Shown: piece by piece, positions 12,830 through 25,494 of the stretch
Layout: each line of letters starts with the position of its first letter
Numbering within the stretch: position 1 is the first letter of the stretch
Source: Dasypus novemcinctus
Lineage: Eukaryota > Chordata > Mammalia > Cingulata > Dasypodidae
Assembly: GCF_030445035.2 (NCBI RefSeq)
Contig: NC_080682.1
Span: 32,780,770-32,844,769 of the forward strand
Reading direction: 5' to 3'
DNA: 64,000 bases
Position numbers and translations under genes: made by a program
The notes under the pieces: generated by a model
Told to the model about the DNA's origin: nothing
Databases searched by the model: none
Seen by the model: the letters and a program-made list of their open reading frames with translations, nothing else

Positions 12830-14715
12830 TTAGCGTCAGGGATGTGGAGCATAAGGTTTAGTCATGAGAGAGCAGGAGCATGGGCCAATCAGAGCCTATA
12901 TAACAAAGCTAATACCTGTTGCACAAGTTGAAGGGAGGATTGAGAATGATAAAAAGTGAAAACAAATAGGTGGATGAAAATCTAATATTCTAATATTGAT
13001 GCCCTGAGATAGACACATGAAGGCTGGAGAAACTGCTGTCAACTATTAAACATAAGAATCACACTTAAGAGCAAGAGGTTTGGAGTACAATAAACTGTGC
13101 CTCCTGGGAATAGCTCTTCCGCTGATTATCTATGCAAACTTGGACAAATTTATCAGATTCTTTAGGCTTCACGTCCCAGATCTGTACAAGGGGAATGAGA
13201 AGGAACCTATCTCATGGTACCATTGTGGGATTATATGAGATTATACATAAAATGCTTAAAATGGAGTCTGGCATAGAGTAAACTCTTTGTTTTCTGTTGT
13301 CATCTTGAAATGAGAGGCCATGGTGTGACTGACCTAGGCTCTGGCAAGAATTGTCTCAATTCACATAAAAGTAGTTATTTACTTTTCTCTCATGGTTGTT
13401 AGAATTCTGGGCAAATGAAGAAATAAGGAGAAAAGAAAAATCAAACTTTGAAGTATTTAATACAGTTTAACAAACACTTAAAATTCTTTTCTGGGTGTTT
13501 GATCTGTCCAATATAAACTCTGATAGTGAAATTGAGATTCCCATAAAGGTTGGAGAAGATAAAGGAAATATGAATATTACTAGAACTAATAAATAATGTG
13601 TCCTTTTTAAATCAGAGAGTCTGCTAAGTGTGGTATCTGATCTGAGTCTTTTATAATAACTAGGTAAATAATGTTATTTCTATGTTATATAAAAGGAAAT
13701 TTAGTCATAATCAAAACTGATAATTCCTAGCATTTGGATTTAAGTCCAAAGTGATCTGATTTCTAATTCTGAGCTCTAATCATTATGTTATTTTACCTCA
13801 TCAGACCCTGGTGCTGTGATGTGTCTACACACTGGATGTGATGAGAAAGGAAGTTCTGATTCAGTCCAGTTCTGGAAAGCTTAGTTTCTACCATCAGGGT
13901 AAGCAGGATTTACCCCTCAGACAAGACCAAAATGCGGCAGCTGAACAGGAAAGAAATGTTGGAGAAAAAGAGAACATCTCCTAATGTTTATTCCTACCTT
14001 TGGCTCCATCCTGATGACCAGCTGAAATACAGTATAAACAGCTTTGATTTGGGAATTTCCTCATGGCTACAGGAAATTTAGACTTAATGCAAAGACAGCC
14101 TCTACGTGAATGGGCCATGCTTCAATTTACTACTAAACGATTCTAAAAATGTAAATTAACTTACTAAGTCCTGTCAAATAGCCCTAAATAATAATAATAT
14201 TTATTTGGAGAAACACCAAATGATAACATGTGAAAACATCAAGCTAGTGTGTTTTGAATAGAAAATGCTTGGGAAATATTTTCTTATTTAAATGGAAATA
14301 AATGTTTACATAGAAGACATGCCCACTAATATAACATTGTTGGTTGTAATTTTTTAAATCCTGGGCAACCTGTCACCTTGGTAAATTACTCAACTTCTCT
14401 TTGCATCAATGTCATCTTCTGCAAAATATATAGTTGGAAAAGAAATGTTTGTATAGAGGAAGAAGAGATGCATGACATCGTTCTTCATGTCAAAACTTCT
14501 TTGCAAGAAGACAGTGAAGAACAATGCAAAACAAAAATTTTTGAAATAAATATTTGCCAAGTGAAAATACATAGATAGTAAGGAAATCTTTCAAAAACAA
14601 ATACAAAATAAGATATTTTCATCCATACAAAAGCAAAAAAAAATCATCAGCAGACACACAGTATGAAATATTAAAAAAGACATATGTACTGGCAGAGGGA
14701 AAGTGATCTGATTTG
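12830..14715 (-). repeat. duplicated OR-unit upstream block, minus copy 1
   Basis: This is the distal upstream flank of OR pseudogene 1. It matches 3200-4980 in the same sense, and 20440-22150, 37540-39740 and 53650-56050 in reverse complement; the rc of 13050-13100 matches 'tactccaaagctct' near 22097 and 39707. It ends abruptly near 14715, where plus-oriented OR flank begins. No gene is seen inside. Confidence 0.7.
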
Positions 14716-14889
14716 AGGGTGTGTGCATATGTGTATGTGTAGAAAACACCTATGTGTTCATTATGACTAAAAATACAGTCCTATTTTAGGGTTGAGGTTG
14801 ATCTACTTAGAGTTTCAATCTATAGTACAGGAAGCAAATAATTCTGGCAGATTATTATTTGTTTCATCAAAAATGTATATATCTCCATT

Positions 14890-14911
14890 GCAATTCCTCT
14901 GCTATTTACAG
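14890..14911 (+). promoter_or_regulatory. predicted 5'-UTR splice acceptor, OR pseudogene 2
   Basis: 'ctctgctatttacag' ends at 14911, 40 bases before the former start codon. The upstream pyrimidine tract matches the acceptors at 27245 and 43455. No matching donor exon lies in plus orientation upstream, because the flank switches to the inverted copy before 14715. Confidence 0.55.
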
Positions 14912-15567
14912 ATTTTTTTAAATCTAAATGTGTATTGGATTCATGGTGTGATAAACAATTGTGACAGACTTCATTGTGGTCAGCCTAATACAGAACATAG
15001 ACATATAGAAACTCTCATTTGCCACATTACACTACTCATCTACTTTCTCACCGTGGTAGGCAACCTACTCATTGGAATGACAATCACCACCACCCATCCC
15101 CAAGATCCCCCATGTTTTTTCCTATATTTTTGTCCTTCATAGATAGCTCTTTTACTCCTTCCATGGCCCCCTGAATGATATTTGACTTATTCTCTGAGAG
15201 AATAATGATCTCCTTCCATTGGTACCTGACTCAGGTTTGTGCAGAGAATTTCTTTGTGGGAGTTGAGATCATCCTGCTTCTGGTGATGGCCTATGATGCT
15301 ACGTGGCCATCCTCAGTTCCTACACTACAAGATCACAAAGAACCAGCTGGTGTTGGCCTCTTGATGGTCTTGCCCTGGGCTGTTAGATTTTGGCATAGTC
15401 TGATCCACCATGTGATTTATCATGTGGTTACACTTCTGTGGCCTTAAAGCCATTGACCATTTCATGTGTGATCTTTATTATCTGCTGAAGATCTCCTGCA
15501 CTGACACTCACATCTTTGGAATCATTATGTCACTGACAGTGGGTACACACTCCTTTACAATACTTAG

Positions 15568-16485
15568 TGCAGTCACCCCTCGGGCTGAAGTGTGGTTTGC
15601 TGGCCTGGCGAGGGGCGGCGGCCGCCGTAGGCCTATTCCAAACCGCTGCCCCCATAATAGGGTGGTTGGTCGGGCCCACCGCCACCCCTGAAGGAAGCTC
15701 GGCATGGGCGCAGAGTGCCCTCGGGTCTCCCCTTCTCGGCAGCCATGCTTCCGCGGCGGCCCCTCCTCCCGGATGGCGCCACACGATGCCTGTGGGGTGG
15801 CACCCTTCTTCTTCTTTCTCCCTGCGCAGGCGCAGGGTGGAAAATTCCAGTCTGCCCTTTTCCCCTCCCCCGACAGCAGCAACAGCCAGGCTTGGGTGGA
15901 AAAATCCAGTCTGACCTTTTCCCTCCCCCCGACAGCAGCAACAGCCAGGCGTGGGCGGGAAACTCAAGTCTGCCCTCTACCCCAGCAACAGCAGCCACCA
16001 ATCCCTAAACCCTGCCACTTCCCCCAGCAACAGCAACAGCCAATCCCTAACCACCACCCCTCCCCCATCCAGTACCGCCCACTGACCTTTCGCCGGCAAC
16101 CAATCAGAACAGGGCGTGGCTTCGACCAATCAGCCTTCCCCAGCCCCTATAAAACTGTTGCCTCTCCCTCAATAAAGTGGACTTGCGTGTTTACCTTGTC
16201 TCCGCGGTTGTTCTTCTGCCATGCGCCCTCCAGTCCTGAGAGCCCCCGACAAGGGCCTGGCCTCCCTTGTCCCCACTTCATCGCCTGCTTCTCCGGGCGA
16301 CCCCTTCGTCGCCGGCTTCGCCAGGCGACCCCATCAGCCGAACCGCGCAACCCCTGTGAGACCGACCCCTCATCTGCTGCCGGACCGACCGCTTGTTCCA
16401 AGTGGGACCGACCCCTCGTCCTAAGCTGGACCAACCCCTCGTCCGCAGCCAGACCCCACCTCTACCGACCAAGCAAACCGTCGCA
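15568..16485 (+). mobile_element. solo retroviral LTR (fossil), probably class II-like
   Basis: This 918-base element starts with TG (15568) and ends with CA (16485), and is flanked by the 6-base direct repeat 'acttag' at 15562-15567 and 16486-16491. It contains CCAAT-like boxes near 16098 and 16125, a TATA box 'tataaaa' at 16148-16154 and an 'aataaa' signal at 16171-16176, in U3-R-U5 order. It is GC-rich and CpG-rich against an AT-rich background. The 6-base duplication points to a class II (beta-like, ERVK-type) integrase; the family is otherwise not recognised. No internal retroviral genes are present, so this is a solo LTR left by recombination. Retained CpG dinucleotides suggest a fairly recent, lineage-specific insertion. 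Long frames across it (up to 289 codons) reflect base composition and are not genes. Confidence 0.85.
15835..16010 (+). repeat. three-copy 59-base tandem repeat in the LTR U3
   Basis: Units start at 15835, 15894 and 15953 with a 59-base period. Each opens with GGGTGGAAA or GGGCGGGAA and, in the first two, closes with a 'gacagcagcaacagccagg' stretch. The third is more diverged. Direct repeats in U3 are typical of retroviral enhancer regions. Confidence 0.85.
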
Positions 16486-16597
16486 ACTTAGCACTTCCTG
16501 TGTATCCTCTCCCTCCACGGAACTCACTGCTCTGAAGAGTATCAGAAGCCTCTCTACCCAGTACCACTCATAATATTACAGTCATCTTATTCTTTTC

Positions 16598-17336
16598 TTT
16601 TCTTTTATTGCTTTTTTTTAAAGATATATAGATCACAAAAAAATGTTATATTAAAAAATGTAAGAAGTTCCCATATATTCCACACCCCACCTCACCCCAT
16701 TCCTCCCATATCAACAACCTCTTTCATCATTGTGGCACCTTCATTGTATTTGGTGAATACAATTTGGAGCACTGCTGCACCACATGGATTACAGTTTGCA
16801 TTGTAGTTTACATTCTCCCTCAGTACATTCAGTGGGTTATGGCAGGATATACAATGTCCAATATCTGCTCCTGAAATATCATATAGGACAACTCCAAGTC
16901 TTGAAAATGCCCCCACATCACATTTCTTCTTCCCTTCCCTGCCCTCAGCAACTACCGTGGCCACTTTCTCCACATCAATGCTACCATTTCTTCCATTCCT
17001 AGTCATGACAATTCTCTAATAGAATACCAGTAAGTCCACTCTAATCCATATTTTATTCCTCCATCCTGTGGACCTTGGGATGGTGATATCCACTCCACCT
17101 TTAAATCGAGAGGGGGCTTAGATCCCACATGATGGATGGATGCGATTCTCCTGCTTGCAGTTGTAGGTACTTTTGGTTCCCTGGTGTGGTGGTTGACCAT
17201 CTTCACCTCCCTGGTAACTGACCTGGGTAAGTCCAATGAATTGGAGAATAGGAGTTGCAACTCTGTGGAGCCTCAGGGCCCACTGGCACATGGCCAGTCC
17301 AGAGATTCAAATCTCCTGAGTATCCCAGTATCAACT
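16598..17336 (-). mobile_element. LINE-1 3' end insertion, antisense, with TSD
   Basis: This 739-base, 5'-truncated L1 3' UTR begins on the plus strand with a T-rich tract and the recurring 'aaagatatatagatcac' tail signature (16620-16636), and ends at 17336. The 11-base direct repeat 'ttattcttttc' at 16587-16597 and 17337-17347 is a target-site duplication taken from the OR reading frame, of the size expected for L1 reverse transcription at a nick. Confidence 0.88.
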
Positions 17337-17521
17337 TTATTCTTTTCACTCTGTATATTTGTTTATGGTCAATCCATGTCCTCCTTACCATGTTTCATGC
17401 TATAATAACACCTTCATTAAACCTTTTAATTTACTCCCTCATAAATGCAGAAGTGAAAAATGCCATGAGGAAGCTCTGGAGCCACAGAGTGATCTTTGGT
17501 AACATTAATGTGAATGGATAA

Positions 17522-20260
17522 TATAAAAACAAAGTATAATCATATTGTTTTTTAAAGTTTGGCTGATACAAAGAGAAAGATCTTGAAGTCAAATATGGGT
17601 TTAAGTACATGCTATCTGAAAATCAACCCGAAATTTTTAATGTTTTCTCTTTCATAAAATACCAATATTTGATGAGATAATGATAAAGTCTTCCAATCAA
17701 AAACCTCTTGGCATTTACAAATTATTGATAAAGGAATTTTGCTAATTGATAAAATCGTTTCACATGTTTAGATAACCCATTACTTTATTCAATAGAACAA
17801 TTCTTTACACAACTTCAAGGATGCTACATATAACCCATAGCACAAGGGATAAAAATATTAAACTAAATTTATGACGGTTAAATATTTTGTTGAAAATTCA
17901 TCCTTTTAATCCCAACTGCTAGAGTCAGGGAAGAATATATATTTTGAGAGAGAAGGCTCAATCAGAAATGAATGGGTTTGAAGTAATGAAGGAAAGTCAT
18001 TACAGCAGCACTCATCACAAACCAATGCTGCTGTGTTGCCCAACCCACAGGATATAATTTCCACTGTAATCTAGGCAATTTAGAGAATAAAATTGGTCTG
18101 TAGTCAAGGAAGGATATGGAATTATTCCAGGTACAGCTATAGAGAAATCTTGCACATGATATTCAGTTAGAAGACAAATATGGAGATATTTTCTGTCAAA
18201 ATAAATCTGCACTGTAATTCTCCTCCAAAACTGCTTTGATGGGATGAATTTGAGCCTTAGCTAGTAGGAACAACAGCAGCAGATGGAAAAGAGTTGTTGA
18301 TATCTCCGTATTCAAGAAGAAAAGTCTGGACATTTAACTTTTTATATGAAATAGCAAACAAATTGCAAATCAGTAAAATGATGTAATATTTGAGATGTTG
18401 AAATTTCCATTGTAATTCTAAGAGAAAGAACACAGAAAAAGATTCAAATCAGGACAAGAAAAGAGTCCTGGGTTTCTTAGTAATTTCACAGGGATCCTCA
18501 TAAGGGCTGAATTAACACTAATTACTCAAAGGTATGCTTTTATCTCATCTTAAATGTATTATATACAGATTAATATTCAAAAGTCTTCTAAATGATTAAA
18601 TCCAATAAGGAAGTCAGTTTTCTCAGAGGTGGCTGATCCATTTGCTGATCACCAAATAACCACGTGGTTTCACAATATTTTCAGCTCCTTTGTATCTATG
18701 TATTAATAGGACTACAATGCAAGCTGGTAAAATGATGTGTGCCTCACTCATGAAAATAATTTAGGAGCTAGGGTAAAACTATCCAGCTCAAAAATGCCCC
18801 CACGTCTCATCTCTTCTTCCCTCTACCTGCCCTCGGCAACTACCATGGCCACTTTCTCCATATCAATCCTATAGTTCTTCCATTACTATTCACAATAATT
18901 CTGTAGTAGAATACCAGTAAGTTCACTCTAATTCATATTTTATTCTTCCATCTCTTGGACCCTGGGTTGATGATGTCCACTCCACCTCTATATCGAAAGG
19001 GGGCTTAGATCCTGCATGGTTGAGGGATGCGATTCTCCTGCTTGGTTCCCTGGTGTGGGGGTTGACCAACATTACTTCCCTGTTAGCTGACCTGTGTAAG
19101 TCCATCAGAAATTTTTCCCTGATGCAGCAAGCCTGGAAGACATGTTAAAATGACAGGACCACGCAACAAAGCAAACTGGATTATTAACTACTCAAACCAC
19201 AATTGCCGTAGAGGATCATACAATAGTCAGTGATTTTGCCTGAACAAGAAAGAAAATTATTTCTTTTAAAGCCATGTCGGTTTTGGAATTCATTTGTTAC
19301 CACAGCAAAGCACATTTTATCCTTACTAATATATTGGCTACCTTTATCTTTCCACAGATATATAAATATTAATAATAGATTACTAATCTGTTATTAATTT
19401 GTGAACAGATTAACAAAATTTATGCTAGTACCTTGATTCACAAATAGTGTAGAATGGATGAATACTATCCTTGCAAAACAAAACATGATTAAAGCCATAC
19501 TACACTAGCTGAAGAAGTTTAACTATAAATTTATACCTCAGACTTTTATCCCATTACGTAAAATGTAAGGCAATGCTGACATAATATTTTAGTGACAGAA
19601 ACCCTGCCAAGCAAACAGGTTGACTAAAGTTACAAATGAAGAAGTGAAGACGTGTTTCACTGGATCCTCAAGGACTCTTTTTTGCTCAAAGAAGTTTTCT
19701 AGTGGTGAATGTTTTTGTGGGTGGAAAGGATGTCAATCCCTATTCTTCACCATTTTCTTAAGTACTGGACCAGCCTAAAATCAATGTGTCAAGTGAAGTA
19801 CGCCAAGTGTGTGGATTCCTGGCTTGTTTGCAAATGAGTCCATATCAGAGGCTGAGGGAGAAGGAATAAAATTGGAGCCATCCGCCCTACAGAGTTTCTT
19901 TTCTTTCTCCTCAGAGGTATCTTTTACAATGAGACTTGGCTAAGTGTTATTTGTGACCTTCTTAATGACTTCTGCATAAAACATTATCATTCAAAATGCC
20001 ATATATCAATAAATGCCATATATCAATAAAATGGGGAAAAAAATTGTCCCTAACGCTATTTCCACATGATTCTCCAACCTTAGTGTAGAAGAAAGTGCTC
20101 TCTTCTTCCAAATGGGTTAAGATATACTTTCTCTTAGGCACCATTGCAAAAATTAAAATTGCAACATATCTGTGTCTTTAAATCACTCAACTAGAAGATG
20201 AGAGCTGCTGGGAATCTTGATTCCTAACTCCTCTACATCAATCATTTATTAAAATGGCTT
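17522..20260 (+). repeat. duplicated OR-unit downstream flank, copy 2
   Basis: 17890-18230 matches 28290-28600 and 44810-45160, each at a similar distance past an OR stop; shared pieces include 'ccaactgctagagtcag' (about 17911) and 'ttccaggtacagctat' (about 18126). 19110-19200 matches 45740-45810. An L1 fragment interrupts it at 18785-19105. A 16-base string 'atgccatatatcaata' is tandemly repeated near 19997-20030. No gene is seen. Confidence 0.65.
18785..19105 (-). repeat. LINE-1 3' UTR, antisense internal fragment
   Basis: Matches the middle of the recurring unit: 'aaaaatgcccccacgtctca' at 18790, 'taccatggccactttctcc' at 18841, 'agaataccagtaagttcac' at 18908 and 'ggggttgaccaacattac' near 19057. 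The poly-A end is missing. Confidence 0.75.
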
Positions 20261-20279
20261 ACTCTCCCAGATAAAGAAA

Positions 20280-23200
20280 TGACATTTATTTTTTATTTTA
20301 CATTAAATTGCATTTTTAAAAATACAAGGAAAATCTTATAAATTTACTCACGTTTTTACCAGGTTTGGTTCTCTTCATTCATTTATATAGATCCATATTA
20401 TAACCTAGAATCCCTCTCCTTTCCCCTGAAGGATATCGTTTAAGATATTTTATAATGTAATTCTGAAGCTGATGAATTCTTTTAGCTTTTGTATGCATGA
20501 AAACATCAATGTTTGGGGTTTAATTTTGAAAGAACTTCTTCCTGTGTTTAAAATTACAGCTTGACATTTCTTTAGAAGTTTTTTTTTCTTTTACAAGATG
20601 TTCTTCCATTTGCTTGCACTGGTTCCCACAAGAACAGTGTCCTTTGAATATTCTTCCTGTACACAAGTTTATTTTTTGCAAACATTGCTAAAAAGGAAAC
20701 TGAGACACAGAGGTGTTATTTAATTTCTCCAGGATCACAAAGAATTAAAAAAATGATAACCAACTCCTCTATATTAGTGGGTGTGTCTACCATGCAAATA
20801 TTTTTGCAATTTAATCCAGAAAATATTTTCCAAGCATTATTAATACATAACATATTTGTTTGATGATTTCACAAGCTATATTTTGGTATTTCTCCCAATA
20901 ACACTATTTCTTTAAGGCTCTTTTACTGGCTCAAGCAAGTTAAGTAATATTGATAGAGTTGTATAATCAGTAAGGAGAGGAATTGTGAAACATATGCAGC
21001 TTCATGTCTTAAGGGTATTACCTAGAATGTTAGCATGGCCCATTCATGTAGATGATGTCCATGTTCCTAAATCTAAATTTCAGCATAAACTTTTCTTCAG
21101 CCATTCAGACATCAACAAATCCAAGAATCAAAGTATTTGGAATGTCCTTATGGAGCCAAAGGTATGAAAGGAGATAAGAAAAGTTCCTTTCTCTACCCTC
21201 ATTTTCATGGCCAGCAGCTGCAAAAAGATCTGTCTGAGGAGTTAATCCTATTTCCCCCTCGTGGTAGAACCAAAGCTCCTAAAGAATTCTGAAATGCTCT
21301 GTCAGCTCTTTCTTTCCCACAACATCCAGCATGTAAGACACATCAGAGTACCAGCGTCTGATGAGATAAAATAATTTCATGAACAAAGAGTTTAGGATTA
21401 GAAATCATATCACTCTGGATTTAAATCAGAGCAATGTTAATTATTAGCTTTTGTCCTTGGCCAAAGTGCCATATGGAGAGTAAGATAATAATAATAATAT
21501 CTCTCTTATGGGGATTGTATGGGACTCAGATGATTTACCTTATGTAGTAGACTGACTAATTTATGAAAGTGCTTACAATTTATTAGTTCTCATGGTATTA
21601 ACATTTGTTTTATCTCCTACAACTTTTTCAGGAAATCTCAATTTCGGTGTCATATTTGTTTAATGGAGAGATCAAACACACATAAAATATTTCAGAACTG
21701 CAGGCATTTATGAATCTGTATTCAATACTTCAAAACATAGCTGTTCTTCTCTCCTATGTTCTACATTTGATCATAATACAAACATTCCTATGATAAAAGT
21801 AGATAAGCTCCATACATGAGTTGACACAATTCTTGTCAGAACCTGAGTTCATCACAACATGAGCTCTCTTTTTCTGTATAAAATATGACAACAGACAACA
21901 AAGTGTTTGCTCTATGCCAAATGCCATTTAAGCTTATATGCATTATCCCAAATAGCTCCACTATGATCCCATGGGAAGAGTTTCGCATCATGTCCTTTGC
22001 ATATATGGGAAAGGAGGCATAATGAAGCTGAGAAATTTTCCAAAGGTCACTTAGACAGTAAGTAAAATAGCCAGACCCAGGAGATGCGGTTTATTGTACT
22101 CCAAAGCTCTTGCTCATAAGCATGACTCACACTTTAAATATTTGACAGCAGTGTCTCTAAAATACATGTGCTATCTTCAGGTCAGCAACAAAACAAAGTT
22201 TTTCACTAAGCTAGATGTTTCACTTATCTTGATCGGTCCTCCTTATAATTCTGAGACAGCTTTTCTAGGATTGTTTTATGTGTTCTGATAAGCTCATGCA
22301 TCCTTATTACCAGGACAAGAACATGCTGTGCCCTACTCCCAGATTTTAATATCACCTCCTAACCACAGCCATAGAGAGACTTCTACCTACCCAGTTATTT
22401 CTACTCCTTCCACCCAAACCATTGTTGTGACAGATGTTACTACCAAAAGAGACAACAGGACAAAGTGGACTTGCTGCCATTCTGCTGAACCTGCTAATTC
22501 TAATCCTCTGAGAATGGAAAGTCCAGAGCTTTCCTTACTCCTTGGCTTGAGCAATATCCATTTAAATATTTCCCCATAATTATGTATGAACATACTGATA
22601 AGGACAGACTCCGGGGATATCTGAGCCTAGAGACCACTCGACATAACCAATCACAGAATATAGGTGCTGTTTGTCTCTAAATTTCCAAACCATTTGGATC
22701 CTAACTTAAGGGCCAAAGAGCTATTTCCAGGATGAACATTGGTTTATTAAGGAAAAAAAAGTATTAAAAGATCTGAATTCAGGGATCTGCTACTCCAGTG
22801 TAACCTTTATTATTGCTAAATATGTTACTTGCTATCCCTAAATTTTCTGCTTTAATGTAGTTTGGTATTTTCAGGTCTATAAATCAGGTTAGTTTTGATT
22901 GAGTAATTTCTATAGTATAATTTACCTTGCATCCTAGAACCCAAGAATCAAAAATGTGTTGGAAAAAGAACATGGAGAGATGGCTTCCAATGACAAATTC
23001 AATTTCTTTTGAAGCCTAGAGATTTGGAAGTTTTGAATAAAGAAATTCATATCGGATCTGAGATGCTTGTAGTCCACATTCACAGGATGTTGACAAGTAA
23101 AAATAAATGCAGTACATTAACTCTTATTTATTTGGGAAGTCACTCTGGACAATTATTTTTAGTGAATAGCTGAGGAAACATATACTATGCCTAATGGACG

Positions 23201-23400
23201 AACTTGCAAAGCAGCATTTAATGATGGGTAAATGATTGTAAGTCCATGCAAAGTGTTCTCTAAAAATAAGATGCCTTGTCAGAGATTGAACCTGTTACTT
23301 ATTCAAATGCATTCAGAGAGGTAGGTACAAATGAATTCCTTGTTGATATTTTTCTTTCTAGGTGAAACTAGAGTTCAATTTACAGGTAAATTGTATGTTA
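20280..23400 (+). repeat. duplicated OR-unit upstream block, copy 3
   Basis: This flank of OR pseudogene 3 matches 37540-41040 and, in part, 53650-57270 in the same sense, and 12830-14715 in reverse complement. Landmarks are 'gaaactgagacacagagg' (about 20698), the 'agaaccaaagctcctaaa' block (about 21266) and 'ctccaaagctcttgctc' (about 22099). A short frame of 60-80 codons appears in places, but none is conserved between copies. Confidence 0.7.
23270..23390 (+). promoter_or_regulatory. candidate 5'-UTR exon and splice donor, OR pseudogene 3
   Basis: 'ttcaatttacag' ends at 23385 and is followed by 'gtaaat'. The conserved block also holds 'aatgcattcagagaggtagg' upstream. Paired with the acceptor at 27245 it would give an intron of about 3.9 kb that now contains two L1 pieces. 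Confidence 0.45.
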
Positions 23401-24164
23401 ACATATTTTCTACTATCTCAGAATTTTATGAATAATGACCATATAGTCATTATTTTATGAATAATGACCATTAACATTTCTTAGAAAATAAGTCACTCAA
23501 GTTGTTATAGTCACAGACCTGAAATAAGAAAATAAAACTTCTTTAATTAAATTTTTGTACTTACTACAAAGGCATTATATTCTCTCTATATAATAAATTA
23601 GATCAGAAAACTTATGAAAGTCATCCATGAAATTGCCCTTAATACCATAATTCATATAGCACTGTTTATCTTAATAAATGCTTTAGATACCTTTCCATGT
23701 ACATTTTATAATTTATACAATTGATAGTCTAAGATATATGACATATTATAGCTTACATTTTCCACTCAGTACTATATCAAAAGTTCTTTTCCACATCATT
23801 AATTCTTCTTACACTTCACTGTCCACCGGATATTTATAATTCCGTACCCCAATTCGTTTAATAGTTATCTTTGAGTAGACATTTGAGTTGTCTGCATCTT
23901 TTCACTATTATAAAAATGTTATGAAATACAAACTACCTGCATAACTTTTGCCCATTTTTTAATATCTAGAATAAATTCTTGGAGTAAGGAATATTCAACT
24001 AAGGGACATAACTTATTATTATAAATCCCTTATTACAAAAAGTGAAATTCATTTGCAGAATATTCTAAACCAACATACATTACAAGCCCTAGATTATATC
24101 CTTGACAGTTAGCCTGTTAAAATATTTCACATTTTGAAGTTTTTGCTATTTTAAGAAATAGAGT

Positions 24165-24690
24165 TTCTTTTTCTCTCTATTTTTTAAAAATGTTACATTC
24201 AAAAACTACAAGAGGTCTTCATATACCCCCTACACCCCTCACCCCACTCCTCCCACATCAACATAGGACCTCTTTCATCATCATGGGACATTCATTGCAT
24301 TTGGTGAATACATTTTGGAGAACTGCTGCACCACATGGATAATGATTTACATTGTAGTTTACACTCTCCCCCAGTCTACCCAGTGGGCCATGGCAGGACA
24401 TACAATGTCCAGCATCTGTCCCTGCAGTACAACCCAGGACAACTCCAAGTCCTGAAAATACCCCTACATCATATCTCTTCTTCCCTCTCCCAACCCTCAG
24501 CAGCTACCATGGCCATTTTCTCTACATCATTGCTACCATTTCTTCCATTACTAATTACAATAGTTCCATCATAGAATATCAGTAAGTCCATTCTAATCCA
24601 TACTCTATTTCTCCATCCTGTGAAACAGTTATGTAAACTCCACCTCTGTATCAAGAGGGAGCTTAGATTCCACATGGATGATCCACGTGG
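24165..24690 (-). repeat. LINE-1 3' UTR, antisense
   Basis: The T-rich start near 24165 leads into 'cattgcatttggtgaatac' (24292), 'gtgggccatggcaggacata' (about 24383) and 'gtaagtccattctaatcc' (about 24581), the same order as in the other antisense units. It stops near 24690. Confidence 0.8.
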
Positions 24691-25494
24691 AATATAAGAA
24701 ATAGAGATTCTTAATGCCTTTTTATTTCCTGAAATTACATTTTCAATAGCATTGCCTTTTTTAGTAAATGACATGAGCAGACTTTTTTGTAAATACTTTT
24801 TTACACAAATAGTTGTTGGTTATACTTTTTGCAATTATTTTCAAGTGTATTCCATATCTTATGTAGCTGAAGGTATCATATTTGTTCTAAGTTTTGTACA
24901 TTTTTGCTTGACAATTTCTTCCTCTTTAGGAAATCAAATACATATTTATCTCATTCTTTTCTAATTTTGAGCAGATTTATGTTTTTATTCAAGAGTTTGA
25001 TACACGTTATTTTCTTTTTTGTTTTTTTCGTATTTTTGTTGCTAATATAAAGAAAAATCTTATGTTGCTTTGAAAATGTCTAAGAATTATTGAAACTTTT
25101 ATTACCCCCAGTGCTATAGTTATATTCTTTTCAATATTCTTTAAATTGATGCTTTTTTAGGAATTCACAATACTTGATTCTTATTCACCTTATATGTGTT
25201 CATCTCTTTTAGTAGTATATTTTCTAAATAGCAATAAACTTTTGAATTTATTTCTCAAATCCAATATTTTTCTATTTTCCGATGTATCAATTTCTGCATT
25301 CAAACTTTATCTAATATAACTGGAAGTATTTCTAATTTCTTGTGATGAGATTAGGTCATTTATAGTCTTTCTTATTTAATTTTTTTTCCTCTTGAGGTTA
25401 TATTAAGCAAATATTCAAAGAGAATATTAATGTGCATATTTTTTCTTTTATCAATTATTTGGAGAATATTTTTACCATTAGGTTGCAATTTTTT

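Larger units (their letters stand above)
14951..17521 (+). pseudogene. olfactory receptor family 4 pseudogene 2, split by two insertions
   Basis: OR sequence is present in three pieces, 14951-15567, 16492-16597 and 17348-17521, together about 900 bases, the normal length of one OR reading frame. Landmarks are the N-terminus (the former ATG is now ATA at 14951), the TM1 'GNLLIG' stretch at about 15059, TM3 'VEIILLLVMAYD' near 15261, the 'IDHFMCDLYYLLKIS' loop near 15452, the 'cctcataaatgcagaagtg' stretch corresponding to the LRNAEVK region near 17438, and a stop at 17519-17521. Apart from the insertions it has a lost start codon, frameshifts and stops in the OR DNA. A solo LTR (15568-16485) and an antisense L1 3' end (16598-17336) sit inside it, each with clean target-site duplications. 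It is closest to the intact gene at 43498 and to pseudogene 3. Confidence 0.93.

Noticed and set aside
15508-16573. Long overlapping frames on both strands, up to 289 codons
   Set aside because: They lie in the GC-rich solo LTR and its edges, where stop codons are rare by composition. They have no protein family marks and cross the LTR boundary into unrelated DNA.
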